A stretch of 64,000 nucleotides of DNA from Acidimicrobiia bacterium (lineage in GTDB: Bacteria > Actinomycetota > Acidimicrobiia > Acidimicrobiales > AC-14): the NCBI GenBank assembly GCA_023264995.1, contig JAHFUR010000009.1:1-64000 (forward strand), written 5' to 3'. Positions within the stretch are counted from its first letter, which is position 1, and every line of letters starts with the position of its first letter. The notes under the pieces were generated by a model that worked only from the letters and a program-made list of their open reading frames with translations, was not told the DNA's origin and did not search any database. The position numbers and the translations under genes were made by a program. Below, piece after piece: positions 23,603-32,976 of this stretch.

Positions 23603-24604
23603 TCATGGCCGGAGCACCCGGGCGGCCCAGGTCGCGATCACCTCGAGGGCCGCCGGCGCCATGGGCCGGCGCAGGCCTTCGAGGCTGACCCGCTCCCAGA
23701 CCCGTTCGAGGGGGTCGGGAGAGGTGGGGTTGAAGTAGTGGTCGAGCCCGGGGACGATGGCCAGCTCCACGTCGTCGTTGCCGGCGGCCCGCAGCACCCC
23801 GTAGGCGGTAAGGGCGTCCTCGACCGGCACATTGAGGTCGTTGCCCCCGTGCAGGACGAGCGCCGGGCAGGCCACGTGGCGGAACTCGGCCTCGTACGCG
23901 GTGGCCAGGTCCTGGCGGGTCCGGGCGGTGCGCATCTCGACGCTCGTGCCCCGGCCCTCGATGACGACAACGGGATCACCCCGCCGGGCTCCCTCCAGGT
24001 ACCGCTCCATGCCTTCGCCCCGGGCCAGCACGCCGGGCAGGTTGGTCTCCAGCCAGGCCTGGCGCTCGGGCGTGAAGTCGGCCCAGTGCCGGCTGACGCG
24101 GCCCACGTTCCAGCGCAGCATCTCGTCGATCGGCGACGCCAGCCCGCCCAGGAGGATGGCGCCGGCCACGCCGGCCACGTCGCGGCAGACGTGGCAGGCG
24201 GTGAGGGCGCCGGCGCTGTGGCCGGCCACCGCCACCCGCGCCGGGTCGATCTCGTCGCGTGCCCGCAGCCAGGCGAAGGCGGCGACCGCGTCGGCCAGGT
24301 CGGAGGTGTAGTCGGTCGCGGCCCTGTCGCCGCCAGAGGCGCCGAAGCCCCGCCGGTCCCAGCGGAGGGTGGCGACGCCGGCGCCGGCCAGCCGGTGGGC
24401 GATGCGCCGCAGCGTCCCCGGCGCCGGCAGGTCGACCGTGCCCGCCGGCCACCCGGGCTCCAGGTCGCCGTCGCGGGTGTCGGCGCCCGAGCCGCCGAGC
24501 AGGACGACGGCCGGCGCCGGCCGGCGGGCTGACGCGTCCTCCGGCAGGCACAGCACGCCGGCCAGCCCGAAGGCCGACGCGACGGTCACCTCGTGCTCAC
24601 GCAC
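23603..24604 (-). CDS. Alpha/beta-hydrolase
   Basis: A 333-residue serine hydrolase. Seen: oxyanion region VVLLGGSGADTRDG, DRRGFGASGG, the nucleophile elbow VAGHSAGALTAC (Gly-His-Ser-Ala-Gly), a late Asp in LVLHGGNDLNVP and His in VPGLDHYFNP. Resembles BAAT/peptidase S9-type acyl hydrolases; substrate unknown. GTG start overlaps the end of the dienelactone hydrolase gene by 8 bp, so the two hydrolases are probably cotranscribed. Confidence 0.82.
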   Translation of the reverse strand: MREHEVTVASAFGLAGVLCLPEDASARRPAPAVVLLGGSGADTRDGDLEPGWPAGTVDLPAPGTLRRIAHRLAGAGVATLRWDRRGFGASGGDRAATDYTSDLADAVAAFAWLRARDEIDPARVAVAGHSAGALTACHVCRDVAGVAGAILLGGLASPIDEMLRWNVGRVSRHWADFTPERQAWLETNLPGVLARGEGMERYLEGARRGDPVVVIEGRGTSVEMRTARTRQDLATAYEAEFRHVACPALVLHGGNDLNVPVEDALTAYGVLRAAGNDDVELAIVPGLDHYFNPTSPDPLERVWERVSLEGLRRPMAPAALEVIATWAARVLRP

Positions 24605-25349
24605 CGGCAGCCCCGTGGCGGGCCATGAAGTCGAGCATGCGGTGCCAGGCGTCGTCGCACTCGTCGCCGAACTCGGCGAACTTGCGGTCGAAGAAGCTGT
24701 GCTCCGCCTCGGGGTAGACGTGGACGTCGGCTTCCACGCCGGCGGTCGCTCGCACGCCGGCCGCAAAGGCCTCCACGTCGGCCACGGGTGTGTGGTCCCG
24801 GCCGGCGGCCAGCAGCAGCAGGGGCGCGGCCATGCCGGCGACGACATCGGCGGCCCGGTCGGGGCGGCCGTAGAAGCCGATGCAGCCGGCCAGGCCGTGG
24901 CCGGCGGCCGACTGCCGCCACGACAGGGCGCCGCCCAGGCAGAACCCGATCGTGTAGGTCGAGGTGATGGTGGCGCCGGGCAGGGCCCGCAGCCAGGCCA
25001 GCGCGGCGCCGACGTCGGCGGCCACGTTGGCCGGCTCCATCTGGGCCACGTGGTCACGGAAGGCGAAGTCGGCGTCCCGTGGCGTCAGGCCGGCGGTGCG
25101 GCCGAAGTAGTCGATGGCCACGGCGTGCACGCCGGCCTCGGCGAAGCGCTGGGCCAGCTCCTTGTAGAAGCCGAACAGGCCGCGGATGTCGGGCAGGACC
25201 ACCACGCCGGTCGCGGACGGCCCGCGGGGATGGGCGTGGAAGGCCAGCAGCTCGGTGCCGTCGGCCGAGGTCAGCACCATGTCGTCGCCGGCGACGGCCC
25301 CGCCTCGCACCGGAGGCAGCGGCGGTCGGGCGTCATCTCCGAAGCACAT
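24597..25349 (-). CDS. Dienelactone hydrolase family protein
   Basis: A 250-residue alpha/beta hydrolase of the DLH family. Seen: GVVVLPDIRGLFGFYKELAQ, VAIDYFGRTAGL, the nucleophile IGFCLGGALSW (Cys in place of Ser, typical of DLH), an acid in LLAAGRDHTP and the catalytic His in YPEAEHSFF. The family hydrolyses dienelactones in chlorocatechol breakdown, but most members have other ester substrates. Translation overlaps the downstream hydrolase. Confidence 0.88.
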   Translation of the reverse strand: MCFGDDARPPLPPVRGGAVAGDDMVLTSADGTELLAFHAHPRGPSATGVVVLPDIRGLFGFYKELAQRFAEAGVHAVAIDYFGRTAGLTPRDADFAFRDHVAQMEPANVAADVGAALAWLRALPGATITSTYTIGFCLGGALSWRQSAAGHGLAGCIGFYGRPDRAADVVAGMAAPLLLLAAGRDHTPVADVEAFAAGVRATAGVEADVHVYPEAEHSFFDRKFAEFGDECDDAWHRMLDFMARHGAAGA

Positions 25350-25387
25350 GGGGGGAGTCTCGCGCCTGCGCGAATGAGTCGAGGCAC

Positions 25388-25398
25388 CTACAATGTAG
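25388..25398 (+). promoter_or_regulatory. Palindrome over a -10 element of the toxin-antitoxin gene pair
   Basis: CTACA-A-TGTAG is an 11-bp palindrome that contains TACAAT (25389-25394), a near-consensus -10, ending 6 nt before the ATG at 25401. It fits a leaderless promoter repressed by the antitoxin. Confidence 0.45.
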
Positions 25399-25400
25399 TC

Positions 25401-25826
25401 ATGACCCACCCCATGTCGGTCCGGTTCAAACGCCCCGGCGTGGCCGAGCGGCTCAAGGCCGAGGCCGCGGCACGCGGCGAGTCGACGTCCTCGCTGGCCG
25501 AGGAGCTGATCGACGAGGGCCTCCGCACCCGCCGGCACCCGCTGGTCGTTTTCCGCGACGGTCCCACTGGGCGTCGCGCCGGCCTCCTCGGTGGTCCCGA
25601 CGTATGGGAGGTGGTCGGAGCGATCGTCGGCGGCGACGTCCCGGCCAGCGAACGGGTGCAGCGAGCGGTCGAGCTGTTCGGAACGCCCGCCGCCCAGGTC
25701 GGCGCCGCGCTCGGGTACTACGCCGAGTTCACCGAGGAGGTCGACGCCGAGGTCGCCGCCAACCTGGCCGCGGCCGACGAGGTCGAGGCGCAATGGAGGC
25801 GAGCGCAGGGCCTCTTGGCCGGTTGA
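25401..25826 (+). CDS. Antitoxin-like protein with N-terminal ribbon-helix-helix
   Basis: A 141-residue protein. The N-terminal MSVRFKRPGVAERLKAEAAA and TSSLAEELIDEGLRTRRHP form a ribbon-helix-helix or CopG-like DNA-binding motif. The middle (VFRDGPTGRRAGLLGGPDVW and VVGAIVGGDVPASERV) resembles the DUF433-like region often paired with DUF5615 toxins, and an acidic helical end follows. It overlaps the PIN-like gene by TTGA. Probably binds and neutralises that product and represses the shared promoter. Confidence 0.75.
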   Translation: MTHPMSVRFKRPGVAERLKAEAAARGESTSSLAEELIDEGLRTRRHPLVVFRDGPTGRRAGLLGGPDVWEVVGAIVGGDVPASERVQRAVELFGTPAAQVGAALGYYAEFTEEVDAEVAANLAAADEVEAQWRRAQGLLAG

Positions 25827-26182
25827 GACTGCTCCTCGACGTGCACCATTCGCGCTTGGCCGCCCAACGGCTGCGGGCCGGCGGGTACGACGTCACCGCC
25901 GCGGCCGACGACCCTGGGCTGGCCGCGCTCTCCGATGAGGAGCTCCTCCGGGCCGCGTGGCAACAGCAGCGAGCATTGGTCACCGAGAACGTGAAGGACT
26001 TCGACCGCATCGTGCGGTCCTGGTCGTCCACCGGCGAGCACCACGCCGGCGTCGTGTTCACCTCCCCCCGCCACTGCCGCCGCTCGACCCGGGCCTACCC
26101 GGCGAACCTGGTCGCCGGCTTGGCCACGCTCCTCGACGAGCCCCCGGGCGAAACGACCGATCTGGTTCTCTGGATCCCCTGA
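25823..26182 (+). CDS. PIN-like toxin, DUF5615 family
   Basis: A 119-residue PIN-like (Mut7-C-type) protein: RLLLDVHHSRLAAQRLRAGG at the start with the conserved LLD, GYDVTAAADDPGL, SDEELLRAAWQQQRALVTENVKDF with the TENVKDF acidic motif, and a C-terminal strand. These acids form a PIN-type metal site, so RNase activity is likely. The start is TTG 25823, overlapping the antitoxin stop by TTGA; no other start is placed as well. Toxin second in the operon, as expected. Confidence 0.75.
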   Translation: MRLLLDVHHSRLAAQRLRAGGYDVTAAADDPGLAALSDEELLRAAWQQQRALVTENVKDFDRIVRSWSSTGEHHAGVVFTSPRHCRRSTRAYPANLVAGLATLLDEPPGETTDLVLWIP

Positions 26183-26190
26183 GACCGCCG

Positions 26191-26240
26191 GAACTGGTGG
26201 CACGAACGCTGGTCGTGGCCCCCAGATCCGTCACCGGTTC
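26191..26240. terminator. Weak inverted repeat between convergent genes
   Basis: GAACTGGTG (26191-26199) can pair with CACCGGTTC (26232-26240) with one G-U wobble around a 32-nt loop. It lies between the end of the DUF5615 gene and the end of the convergent Cys-rich gene, where a two-way terminator would be expected. Confidence 0.25.
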
Positions 26241-26253
26241 GAACGTGGCGCGG

Positions 26254-26979
26254 TCAGCCGCCCCGCACTGTGGGGTGGGGGAGAGGCACGCTCCCGCCGG
26301 CCCGGGCATCGAGGTAGGTGGCCAGGCGGCCGTAGACCTCGTCGCCGACCAACCCCGCCAGCTCGTCGGCCATCGACCGGTACACGGCGCCGGCCCCGGT
26401 GAAGGCCTCGGGCGCCTCGGTGCACCACCAGTGGAACTCGTCCCCGCCAGCGCCCCAGTCGGAGCGCTTCCACTCGACGATGGTGGACGTGATGTGGCCG
26501 CCCCCGTCGTCGCGCTCCTCACGGCGGAGGGGGAGCTGCCAGCAGACGTCGGGTTTGAGGTCCATGGGCCGCTCGCCCCGTTCGAGCGCAGCCCGGTGCA
26601 GGGCGCAGCCCGGCCCACCGGCGAAGCCCGGCCGGTTGAGGAACACGCAGGCGTCGGCCACCATCCGGGTGACCCGCTCGCCGCCGGCGTTGGTCTTGAT
26701 GACGCCCCGCGTGCGCCCCTCCTTGCGGAACTGCCACTGCTCGGCGGTGAGAGTGGCGGCCGCGGCCTCGGTGCGGGCTTCGTCGGCGGCGTCGGTGAAG
26801 TGGGCGCCGTAGGAGCAGCAGCCCTGCACGAGGGCGGCCGCCGGCCCGGTAAGCACCCCCTGGCAGCCCTGGCCGAAGATGCAGGCCCAGCGGCTGAGCA
26901 GGAACGTCACGTCGAACACCCACGTACGTTCCTCGGTGGGGTCCTCGAAGGACACCCACTCCCGGTCGGTCTCACCCAA
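26254..26979 (-). CDS. Cysteine-rich conserved protein, possibly metal/Fe-S binding
   Basis: A 241-residue soluble protein with clustered cysteines: LLSRWACIFGQGCQGVL, VQGCCSYGAHF, ACVFLNRPGFAGGPGCALH and DVCWQLPLRR. The spacing resembles YkgJ/DUF3109-type zinc- or iron-chelating proteins, where such cysteines bind metal. WGAGGDEFHWWCTEAPEAF follows near the end. Function unknown. It overlaps the M20 peptidase gene end by 8 bp and lies downstream of it. Confidence 0.6.
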   Translation of the reverse strand: MGETDREWVSFEDPTEERTWVFDVTFLLSRWACIFGQGCQGVLTGPAAALVQGCCSYGAHFTDAADEARTEAAAATLTAEQWQFRKEGRTRGVIKTNAGGERVTRMVADACVFLNRPGFAGGPGCALHRAALERGERPMDLKPDVCWQLPLRREERDDGGGHITSTIVEWKRSDWGAGGDEFHWWCTEAPEAFTGAGAVYRSMADELAGLVGDEVYGRLATYLDARAGGSVPLPHPTVRGG

Positions 26980-28342
26980 GCAGGCTCAACTCCACGAACA
27001 GCTCGCCGGCGGCCAGGAGGCCCTTCCAGAACTGGTCCATCACCATGCGCTCGTTCGGGGCATGGAAGCGGTCGTCGGGCAGGGCCACGCCCAGGTAGAG
27101 CACCGGCGCGGCCAGCACCCGTCCCAGCGCCTCCTCCGGCCCGCTCCCGCCGATGCGGGTGAACAGGGGCGCCTTGCCCCAGACCCGTTCCACGGCTCTG
27201 CACAGCGCCACCATGGCCGGGTGGTCGACGGGCGTCATCGCCGGCGCCACCCCGCCCATGCGGGTCACCTCCACGGCCACGCCCTCGGGCACCCGCTCCC
27301 GCACCCAGGCCTCGAAGGCGGCCTCGACGGTGTCGGGGTGCTGGTCGGGCACGAGCCGGAACGTGACCGTGAACCGGCCGTGGGCGGGGACGATGGTCTT
27401 CACGCCGGCGCCGGCGTAACCCACGGCGATGCCGACCACGTCGCACGTCGGCCTGGTCCAGATGCGCTCCAGGAGCGACCGCCCGCCTTCGCCCTCCAGC
27501 CGGGCCACGCCGGCCATCTCCCGCCACGCGTCCTCGTCGACGGGGATGGTGGCCATCGACGCGTCCTCGGCGGGGGTCAGGGGCCGCACGTCGTCGTAGA
27601 ACCCGGGGACGGTGACCCGGCCGTCGCCGTCGTGGAGGGCGGCCACCAGGCGGGCGACGAGGTGGGCCGGGTTCGGCACCGCCCCGCCGAACAGGCCCGA
27701 GTGGAGGTCGGCCTTCGCCGTGCGCAGCTCGACGCCGAAGGCCACCAGGCCCCGCATCCCCACGCAGACCGACGGCACGTCCGGCGCCCACATGTCGGTG
27801 TCCGACACCACGATCACGTCGCACGCCAGCCGCTCCCGTTCCGCCTCGAGCAGGGCCTCGAAGTTCGGGCTGCCGATCTCCTCCTCGCCCTCGACCACGA
27901 ACTTCACGTTGACCGGCAGGCGGCCCGCGGCAAGGAGGCCCCGGACGGCCTCGATCTGGAAGAGCGTCTGGCCCTTGTCGTCGATGGCGCCCCGGCCCCG
28001 TAGCTCCCCGTTGACCAGCACCGGCTCGAACGGCGGCGACGCCCATTCCTCCAACGGGTCGACCGGCTGCACGTCGTGGTGGCCGTAGACCAGCACGGTC
28101 GGCGCGTCCGGACCGGCGTGGAGGTGGTCGGCGTACACCGACGGGAGGCCGGCCGTCTCCAGCACCTCCACGTGCTCGAGGCCGGCGGCAGCCAGCATGG
28201 CCGCGGTGAAGTCGGCCGACCGGCGCACGTCGCCGGCCCGGTCGGGATGGGCGGAGATCGACGGGATGCGCAGCCAGTCGCAGAGGGTGGCGACGATGCG
28301 GTCGCCCTCGGCGTCGGCCCAATCACCCAGGTGCAGGTCCAC
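26972..28342 (-). CDS. M20 family dipeptidase/metallopeptidase
   Basis: A 456-residue zinc peptidase. Metal ligands and catalytic residues follow the M20 pattern: [14 protein letters not shown] (His and catalytic Asp), [10 protein letters not shown] (bridging Asp), [13 protein letters not shown] (catalytic Glu and ligand Glu), VVSDTDMW (Asp), and a late His in [12 protein letters not shown] lid/dimerisation domain lies between. Likely a cytoplasmic dipeptidase or carnosinase-like enzyme. GTG start; TACCCT on the minus strand lies 6 nt upstream, so the transcript may be leaderless. Confidence 0.9.
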   Translation of the reverse strand: MDLHLGDWADAEGDRIVATLCDWLRIPSISAHPDRAGDVRRSADFTAAMLAAAGLEHVEVLETAGLPSVYADHLHAGPDAPTVLVYGHHDVQPVDPLEEWASPPFEPVLVNGELRGRGAIDDKGQTLFQIEAVRGLLAAGRLPVNVKFVVEGEEEIGSPNFEALLEAERERLACDVIVVSDTDMWAPDVPSVCVGMRGLVAFGVELRTAKADLHSGLFGGAVPNPAHLVARLVAALHDGDGRVTVPGFYDDVRPLTPAEDASMATIPVDEDAWREMAGVARLEGEGGRSLLERIWTRPTCDVVGIAVGYAGAGVKTIVPAHGRFTVTFRLVPDQHPDTVEAAFEAWVRERVPEGVAVEVTRMGGVAPAMTPVDHPAMVALCRAVERVWGKAPLFTRIGGSGPEEALGRVLAAPVLYLGVALPDDRFHAPNERMVMDQFWKGLLAAGELFVELSLLG

Positions 28343-28347
28343 CGGCG

Positions 28348-28354
28348 TAGGGTA
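28348..28354. promoter_or_regulatory. Overlapping divergent -10 hexamers
   Basis: TAGGGT (plus, 28348-28353) ends 6 nt before GTG 28360. TACCCT (minus, 28354-28349) ends 6 nt before the peptidase GTG at 28342. The two hexamers share five base pairs, so both genes seem to start from one 7-bp stretch and the two promoters could not be occupied together. Confidence 0.4.
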
Positions 28355-28359
28355 CCGGC

Positions 28360-28557
28360 GTGGGGCCCGACCTCGACCACCTTCGGGAGCGCCTCGAAGG
28401 GATCGCCGAGGAGCTGGCCGACGCGGCCATCGACTGCCTGCGGGCCGCGGTCGCCGGCGATGCCGGCGCCGCCGTCGAGGAGCGCCGCATCACGCGGGCC
28501 CGGCGGGCCGTCGAGAAGGCCGCCGGCCTCCTCCGGGCCGACCCGACGGACGAGTAG
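28360..28557 (+). CDS. Small helical hypothetical protein
   Basis: A 65-residue protein, wholly helical in appearance: [20 protein letters not shown] then a two-helix region through [18 protein letters not shown] and an acidic end. No family recognised; the charge pattern suggests a small helical bundle. GTG 28360 is supported by TAGGGT at the usual leaderless spacing. It diverges from the peptidase gene with only 17 bp between the starts. Confidence 0.55.
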   Translation: MGPDLDHLRERLEGIAEELADAAIDCLRAAVAGDAGAAVEERRITRARRAVEKAAGLLRADPTDE

Positions 28558-28611
28558 CCGAGCTCGGCCGGTCGCGGAGTGGCCCCTCCGGTCCTCCGCC
28601 GTGGCGCCGGG

Positions 28612-28932
28612 TCAGCCGGCGGTGAGCCGGGTGCCGATCTTCTGCTGGGCCAGGGCCGCTTCCCGGCCGACGCCGGCGGTGATACCCCGGCGCCAGGCCG
28701 TGGTGCGGGCGTGGCGGGCGGCCTTGGCCGCTTCCCACTCGGCCTGGGCCTCGGCGGCGGCGTCGTGCTCCACCACGGCACCGGGGCCGGGTGCGATGAC
28801 GCTCACCCGCCCGTCGGACCAGCGGACCCGGTACCGCTGGGGGCCGGCGCCGGCCACCAGCTCCAGGACCGTGCCGGTCCGCGACCCACGGCTGCCGTGC
28901 ACCACCAACCGGTCGTCGACCCGTGCCTGCAT
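28612..28932 (-). CDS. DUF1918-domain protein
   Basis: A 106-residue protein. The N-terminal 55 residues match DUF1918, an actinobacterial small beta-barrel domain: [47 protein letters not shown]. The C-terminal half is a helical, Arg/Ala-rich extension ([20 protein letters not shown]). Function unknown. The ATG has a strong ribosome site (AAGGGAGG, about 6 nt), so this gene has a leader, unlike several neighbours. Confidence 0.8.
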   Translation of the reverse strand: MQARVDDRLVVHGSRGSRTGTVLELVAGAGPQRYRVRWSDGRVSVIAPGPGAVVEHDAAAEAQAEWEAAKAARHARTTAWRRGITAGVGREAALAQQKIGTRLTAG

Positions 28933-29001
28933 GCGCCATCCTCCCTTGACGGTCCACACCTTCCCGCCATTGTCGGCACTCCGGGCCGGGAACTTGAGCG
29001 G

Positions 29002-29007
29002 TACCGT
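29002..29007 (+). promoter_or_regulatory. Candidate -10 hexamer TACCGT
   Basis: TACCGT ends 7 nt before the ATG of the MmcQ/YjbR-like gene at 29015. Confidence 0.35.
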
Positions 29008-29014
29008 GCCGGGC

Positions 29015-29410
29015 ATGGTGCCGATCGAGGACGCCGCGGCCATCGCCCGTGACCTGCCCGAGGTCACCGAGGGGGAGCGCCACGGCCATCGCACGTGGAC
29101 GGTGGCCGGCAAGGCCTTCGCCTGGGAGCGCCCGTTCAGCAAGGCCGACATCAAGCGGTTCGGCGACGTCACGCCGCCGGACGGCCCGGTCCTGGCCGTG
29201 CGGGTCGCCGACCTCGGCGAGAAGGAGGCGGTCCTCGCCGCCAACCTCAAGGGCGTGTTCACCATCCCCCACTTCAACGGCTACGCCGCGGTCCTCGTCC
29301 AGCTCAAGGTGGTCGGGAAGCGGGCGCTGCGGGAGCTGCTCGTCGACGGCTGGTTGGCGTGCGCCCCGCCGGCCCTGGCCGAGGCCTATGTGGAGGGCCG
29401 CCGGCGATGA
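29015..29410 (+). CDS. MmcQ/YjbR family protein
   Basis: A 131-residue protein of the MmcQ/YjbR (CyaY-like fold) family. Seen: [57 protein letters not shown] and [20 protein letters not shown], ending in helix [18 protein letters not shown]. The family may bind DNA or other ligands but has no firm function. Length normal. Confidence 0.85.
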   Translation: MVPIEDAAAIARDLPEVTEGERHGHRTWTVAGKAFAWERPFSKADIKRFGDVTPPDGPVLAVRVADLGEKEAVLAANLKGVFTIPHFNGYAAVLVQLKVVGKRALRELLVDGWLACAPPALAEAYVEGRRR

Positions 29411-29448
29411 ACCGGCCAGGGTCCCACCGCCGGGCGGCCCGGTCGGGA

Positions 29449-29454
29449 TAGGCT
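29449..29454 (+). promoter_or_regulatory. Candidate -10 hexamer TAGGCT before pyrG
   Basis: TAGGCT ends 8 nt before the pyrG GTG at 29463. No ribosome site is visible in the remaining spacer, so a leaderless mRNA is likely. Confidence 0.4.
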
Positions 29455-29456
29455 GA

Positions 29457-31124
<1,668 letters not shown>

Positions 31125-31129
31125 GCGGG

Positions 31130-31699
31130 GTGGCCGCCGGGTTCCGCAAGCTCGACGAGCGCGTCGTCTGGACGGGCACGCTCGTCTCCGCCGGCACCGG
31201 CACCTTCGTCGACCCCGCCGGCAACGAGTTCGAGCGCGACATCGTGCACCACCCGGGCGCGGTGGTGGTCGTGCCGGTGATCGACGGCGCCGGTGGTCGG
31301 CCGGAGGTGGTCCTCGTCCGCCAGTACCGGGCTGCCATCGACGCCGAGCTGCTCGAACTGCCGGCGGGCAAGCGCGACGTCGCCGGCGAGGCCCCGCTGG
31401 TCACCGCCCACCGCGAGCTGGAGGAGGAGGTCGGCATGAAGGCCGGCTCCATGGTCCAGATCGCCGAGTTCTACAACTCGCCCGGTTTCTGCGACGAGCA
31501 CTCGTTCCTCTTCCTCGCCACCGACCTCACCCCGTGCGCCACGGACTTCCAGGGCCACGAAGAGCAGTACATGACGATCGAGCGGGTGGCGCTCGCCTCG
31601 GTGCCGGCGCTCATCGCCGCCGGCGAGCTGGTCGACGGCAAGTCCATCATCGGCCTGCTCGTGGCCCTGGAACAGCTCGGCAAAGACCGTTCGTTGTGA
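31130..31699 (+). CDS. ADP-ribose pyrophosphatase-like Nudix hydrolase
   Basis: A 189-residue Nudix protein of the ADP-ribose pyrophosphatase type. Seen: DIVHHPGAVVVVPVIDG, EVVLVRQYRAAIDAELLELP (the P-A-G lead-in) and the Nudix box ending in AHRELEEEVGM with catalytic glutamates, then FYNSPGFCDEHSFLFLATDL. It would hydrolyse ADP-ribose to AMP and ribose-5-phosphate. GTG start 5 bp after pyrG, so likely cotranscribed. It converges with the membrane protein gene. Confidence 0.9.
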   Translation: MAAGFRKLDERVVWTGTLVSAGTGTFVDPAGNEFERDIVHHPGAVVVVPVIDGAGGRPEVVLVRQYRAAIDAELLELPAGKRDVAGEAPLVTAHRELEEEVGMKAGSMVQIAEFYNSPGFCDEHSFLFLATDLTPCATDFQGHEEQYMTIERVALASVPALIAAGELVDGKSIIGLLVALEQLGKDRSL

Positions 31700-31700
31700 G

Positions 31701-31725
31701 CTGAGCTACCCCTGCGGTAGTTCAG
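31701..31725. terminator. Bidirectional hairpin between convergent genes
   Basis: CTGAGCTACC/GGTAGTTCAG form a 10-bp stem with one G-U wobble and loop CCTGC. It lies just after the Nudix stop and covers the last codons of the convergent membrane protein gene, so it could end both transcripts. Confidence 0.45.
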
Positions 31726-32476
31726 GGGACAAAGAACCCGGCCCGGCCTCGAACCCGCTGGTCAGCACGCCCACCCAGATCACCAGGGCAACAACCGCCG
31801 GCACGATGACCCAGAACAGGGTGAAGGCGGGGACGGTGGCCAGCAGGACCATGCTGTTGCCCGCGGCCCGGTCGAAGGGCCGGCGCATCAGGCCGAGGAG
31901 CATGCAGGCGCCGAAGGCGAACATCACCGTGCTGCCGATGATGCGCCCGCCGAGGTTGTGGGCCTCGAACACCGTGCCCACGGCGAACACCAGCATGACC
32001 ACCCCCAGCAGGGCGGCGAGCGGCGCCCACCACGCCTGGGTGACCGCCGGCCGCAGGGGCGCACGGGGGCCCACGACGGCTGGTACGAAGCGCCGGCGCT
32101 GGGAGGCCACGCCGGCCAGCAGCAGGAGGGCGGCGACGAGCACGGGCAGGAGGCCGGTGGCGCCGGTACCGACGCTCACGAAGATGGCGCCGAGCACGGC
32201 GGCGGTGAGCGCCAGCACACGGGTCGCGGGGTTGAGACGGGCCATGACAGCCTCCAATCGTTGGGACGGCACAGTGCGGAGCAGGTCGGGGGCGACCTCG
32301 AGCCACGTGCGCCGCCAGCCCCGGTCGTGCAGGCGGTCGCCGAAGAGCTGGGCCATGGGCTCGCCGTAGTCGACCCGGAAGGACCGGGGGTAGAGGAGCA
32401 GCAGCGTCTGGTACACCCGTTCGTGGCGGCTGGGCCCGAGCGGCCCCGGGAGCGGGAGGTCGGGGCCCACGGTCAC
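31706..32476 (-). CDS. Membrane protein paired with PadR regulator
   Basis: A 256-residue protein. The cytoplasmic N-terminus (ERVYQTLLLLYPRSFRVDYG and EPMAQLFGDRLHD) matches the prefix often found in actinobacterial permease-like proteins next to PadR regulators. Five to six hydrophobic helices follow (e.g. VLALTAAVLGAIFVSV, PLAALLGVVMLVFAVGTVF, FTLFWVIVPAVVALVIWVGV). No transport motif is seen. GTG start overlaps the padR stop (GTGA). Confidence 0.7.
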   Translation of the reverse strand: MTVGPDLPLPGPLGPSRHERVYQTLLLLYPRSFRVDYGEPMAQLFGDRLHDRGWRRTWLEVAPDLLRTVPSQRLEAVMARLNPATRVLALTAAVLGAIFVSVGTGATGLLPVLVAALLLLAGVASQRRRFVPAVVGPRAPLRPAVTQAWWAPLAALLGVVMLVFAVGTVFEAHNLGGRIIGSTVMFAFGACMLLGLMRRPFDRAAGNSMVLLATVPAFTLFWVIVPAVVALVIWVGVLTSGFEAGPGSLSPELPQG

Positions 32477-32850
32477 GCCTCGCGGAGGCGGGGCAGGCGC
32501 CGCACGGCCCAGTCGGGCGACCCGGCCCGGTGTACCAGGGCCGTCAACCGGGCCAGCTCGGCTGCGCTCACCCGGCTGCCCAACCCGGTGAGCCGGTAGT
32601 AGCGCCGGCGCTGGTCGTCGGCTTCTACGCCGGGATGGCCGGCGGTCTCCTCGATGAGCCCGTCGGCCAGCATGCGTTTGATCGACCCGTAGAGGGTGCC
32701 CGGGCCCATGCGCACCGCCCCATCGCTCAAGGTCTCGACGTCGCGCATGATGGCGTAGCCGTGCTTTTCTCCCGGGCCGAGCGCCACCAGGATGTGCAGC
32801 GTCGCCGAGGGCAGGGGCAGGAACCCGTCGGCCGGCTGATCGTCGCTCAC
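32473..32850 (-). CDS. PadR-family transcriptional regulator
   Basis: A 125-residue winged-helix repressor of the PadR type. Seen: LPSATLHILVALGPGEKHGY (the L-h-ILLAL-GxxHGY start), the recognition region MGPGTLYGSIKRMLADGLIE, the wing with DDQRRRYYRLTGLG and a C-terminal dimerisation helix. PadR proteins repress their own operon and neighbouring membrane protein or efflux genes. GTG 32850 is preferred, after a purine-rich GAGAGGGGGGG ribosome site. Two palindromes just upstream are likely operators. Confidence 0.85.
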   Translation of the reverse strand: MSDDQPADGFLPLPSATLHILVALGPGEKHGYAIMRDVETLSDGAVRMGPGTLYGSIKRMLADGLIEETAGHPGVEADDQRRRYYRLTGLGSRVSAAELARLTALVHRAGSPDWAVRRLPRLREA

Positions 32851-32868
32851 TCGCACCCCCCCCTCTCT

Positions 32869-32897
32869 ATCGGCAGCCGATGTATCGACTGTCGATA
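32869..32897. promoter_or_regulatory. Tandem palindromes upstream of padR
   Basis: ATCGGC-A-GCCGAT (32869-32881) and TATCGAC-T-GTCGATA (32883-32897) are adjacent near-perfect palindromes with a shared ATCG core, 20-45 bp before the padR start. They are good candidates for PadR autoregulatory operators. Confidence 0.5.
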
Positions 32898-32976
32898 GAG
32901 TGCGCCGGCCCAGCACCCCCTGTCAAGCGCGAAATTCGGCCTGTAACACGCCCCGGCGGCGTGAGACGGTAGGGGC

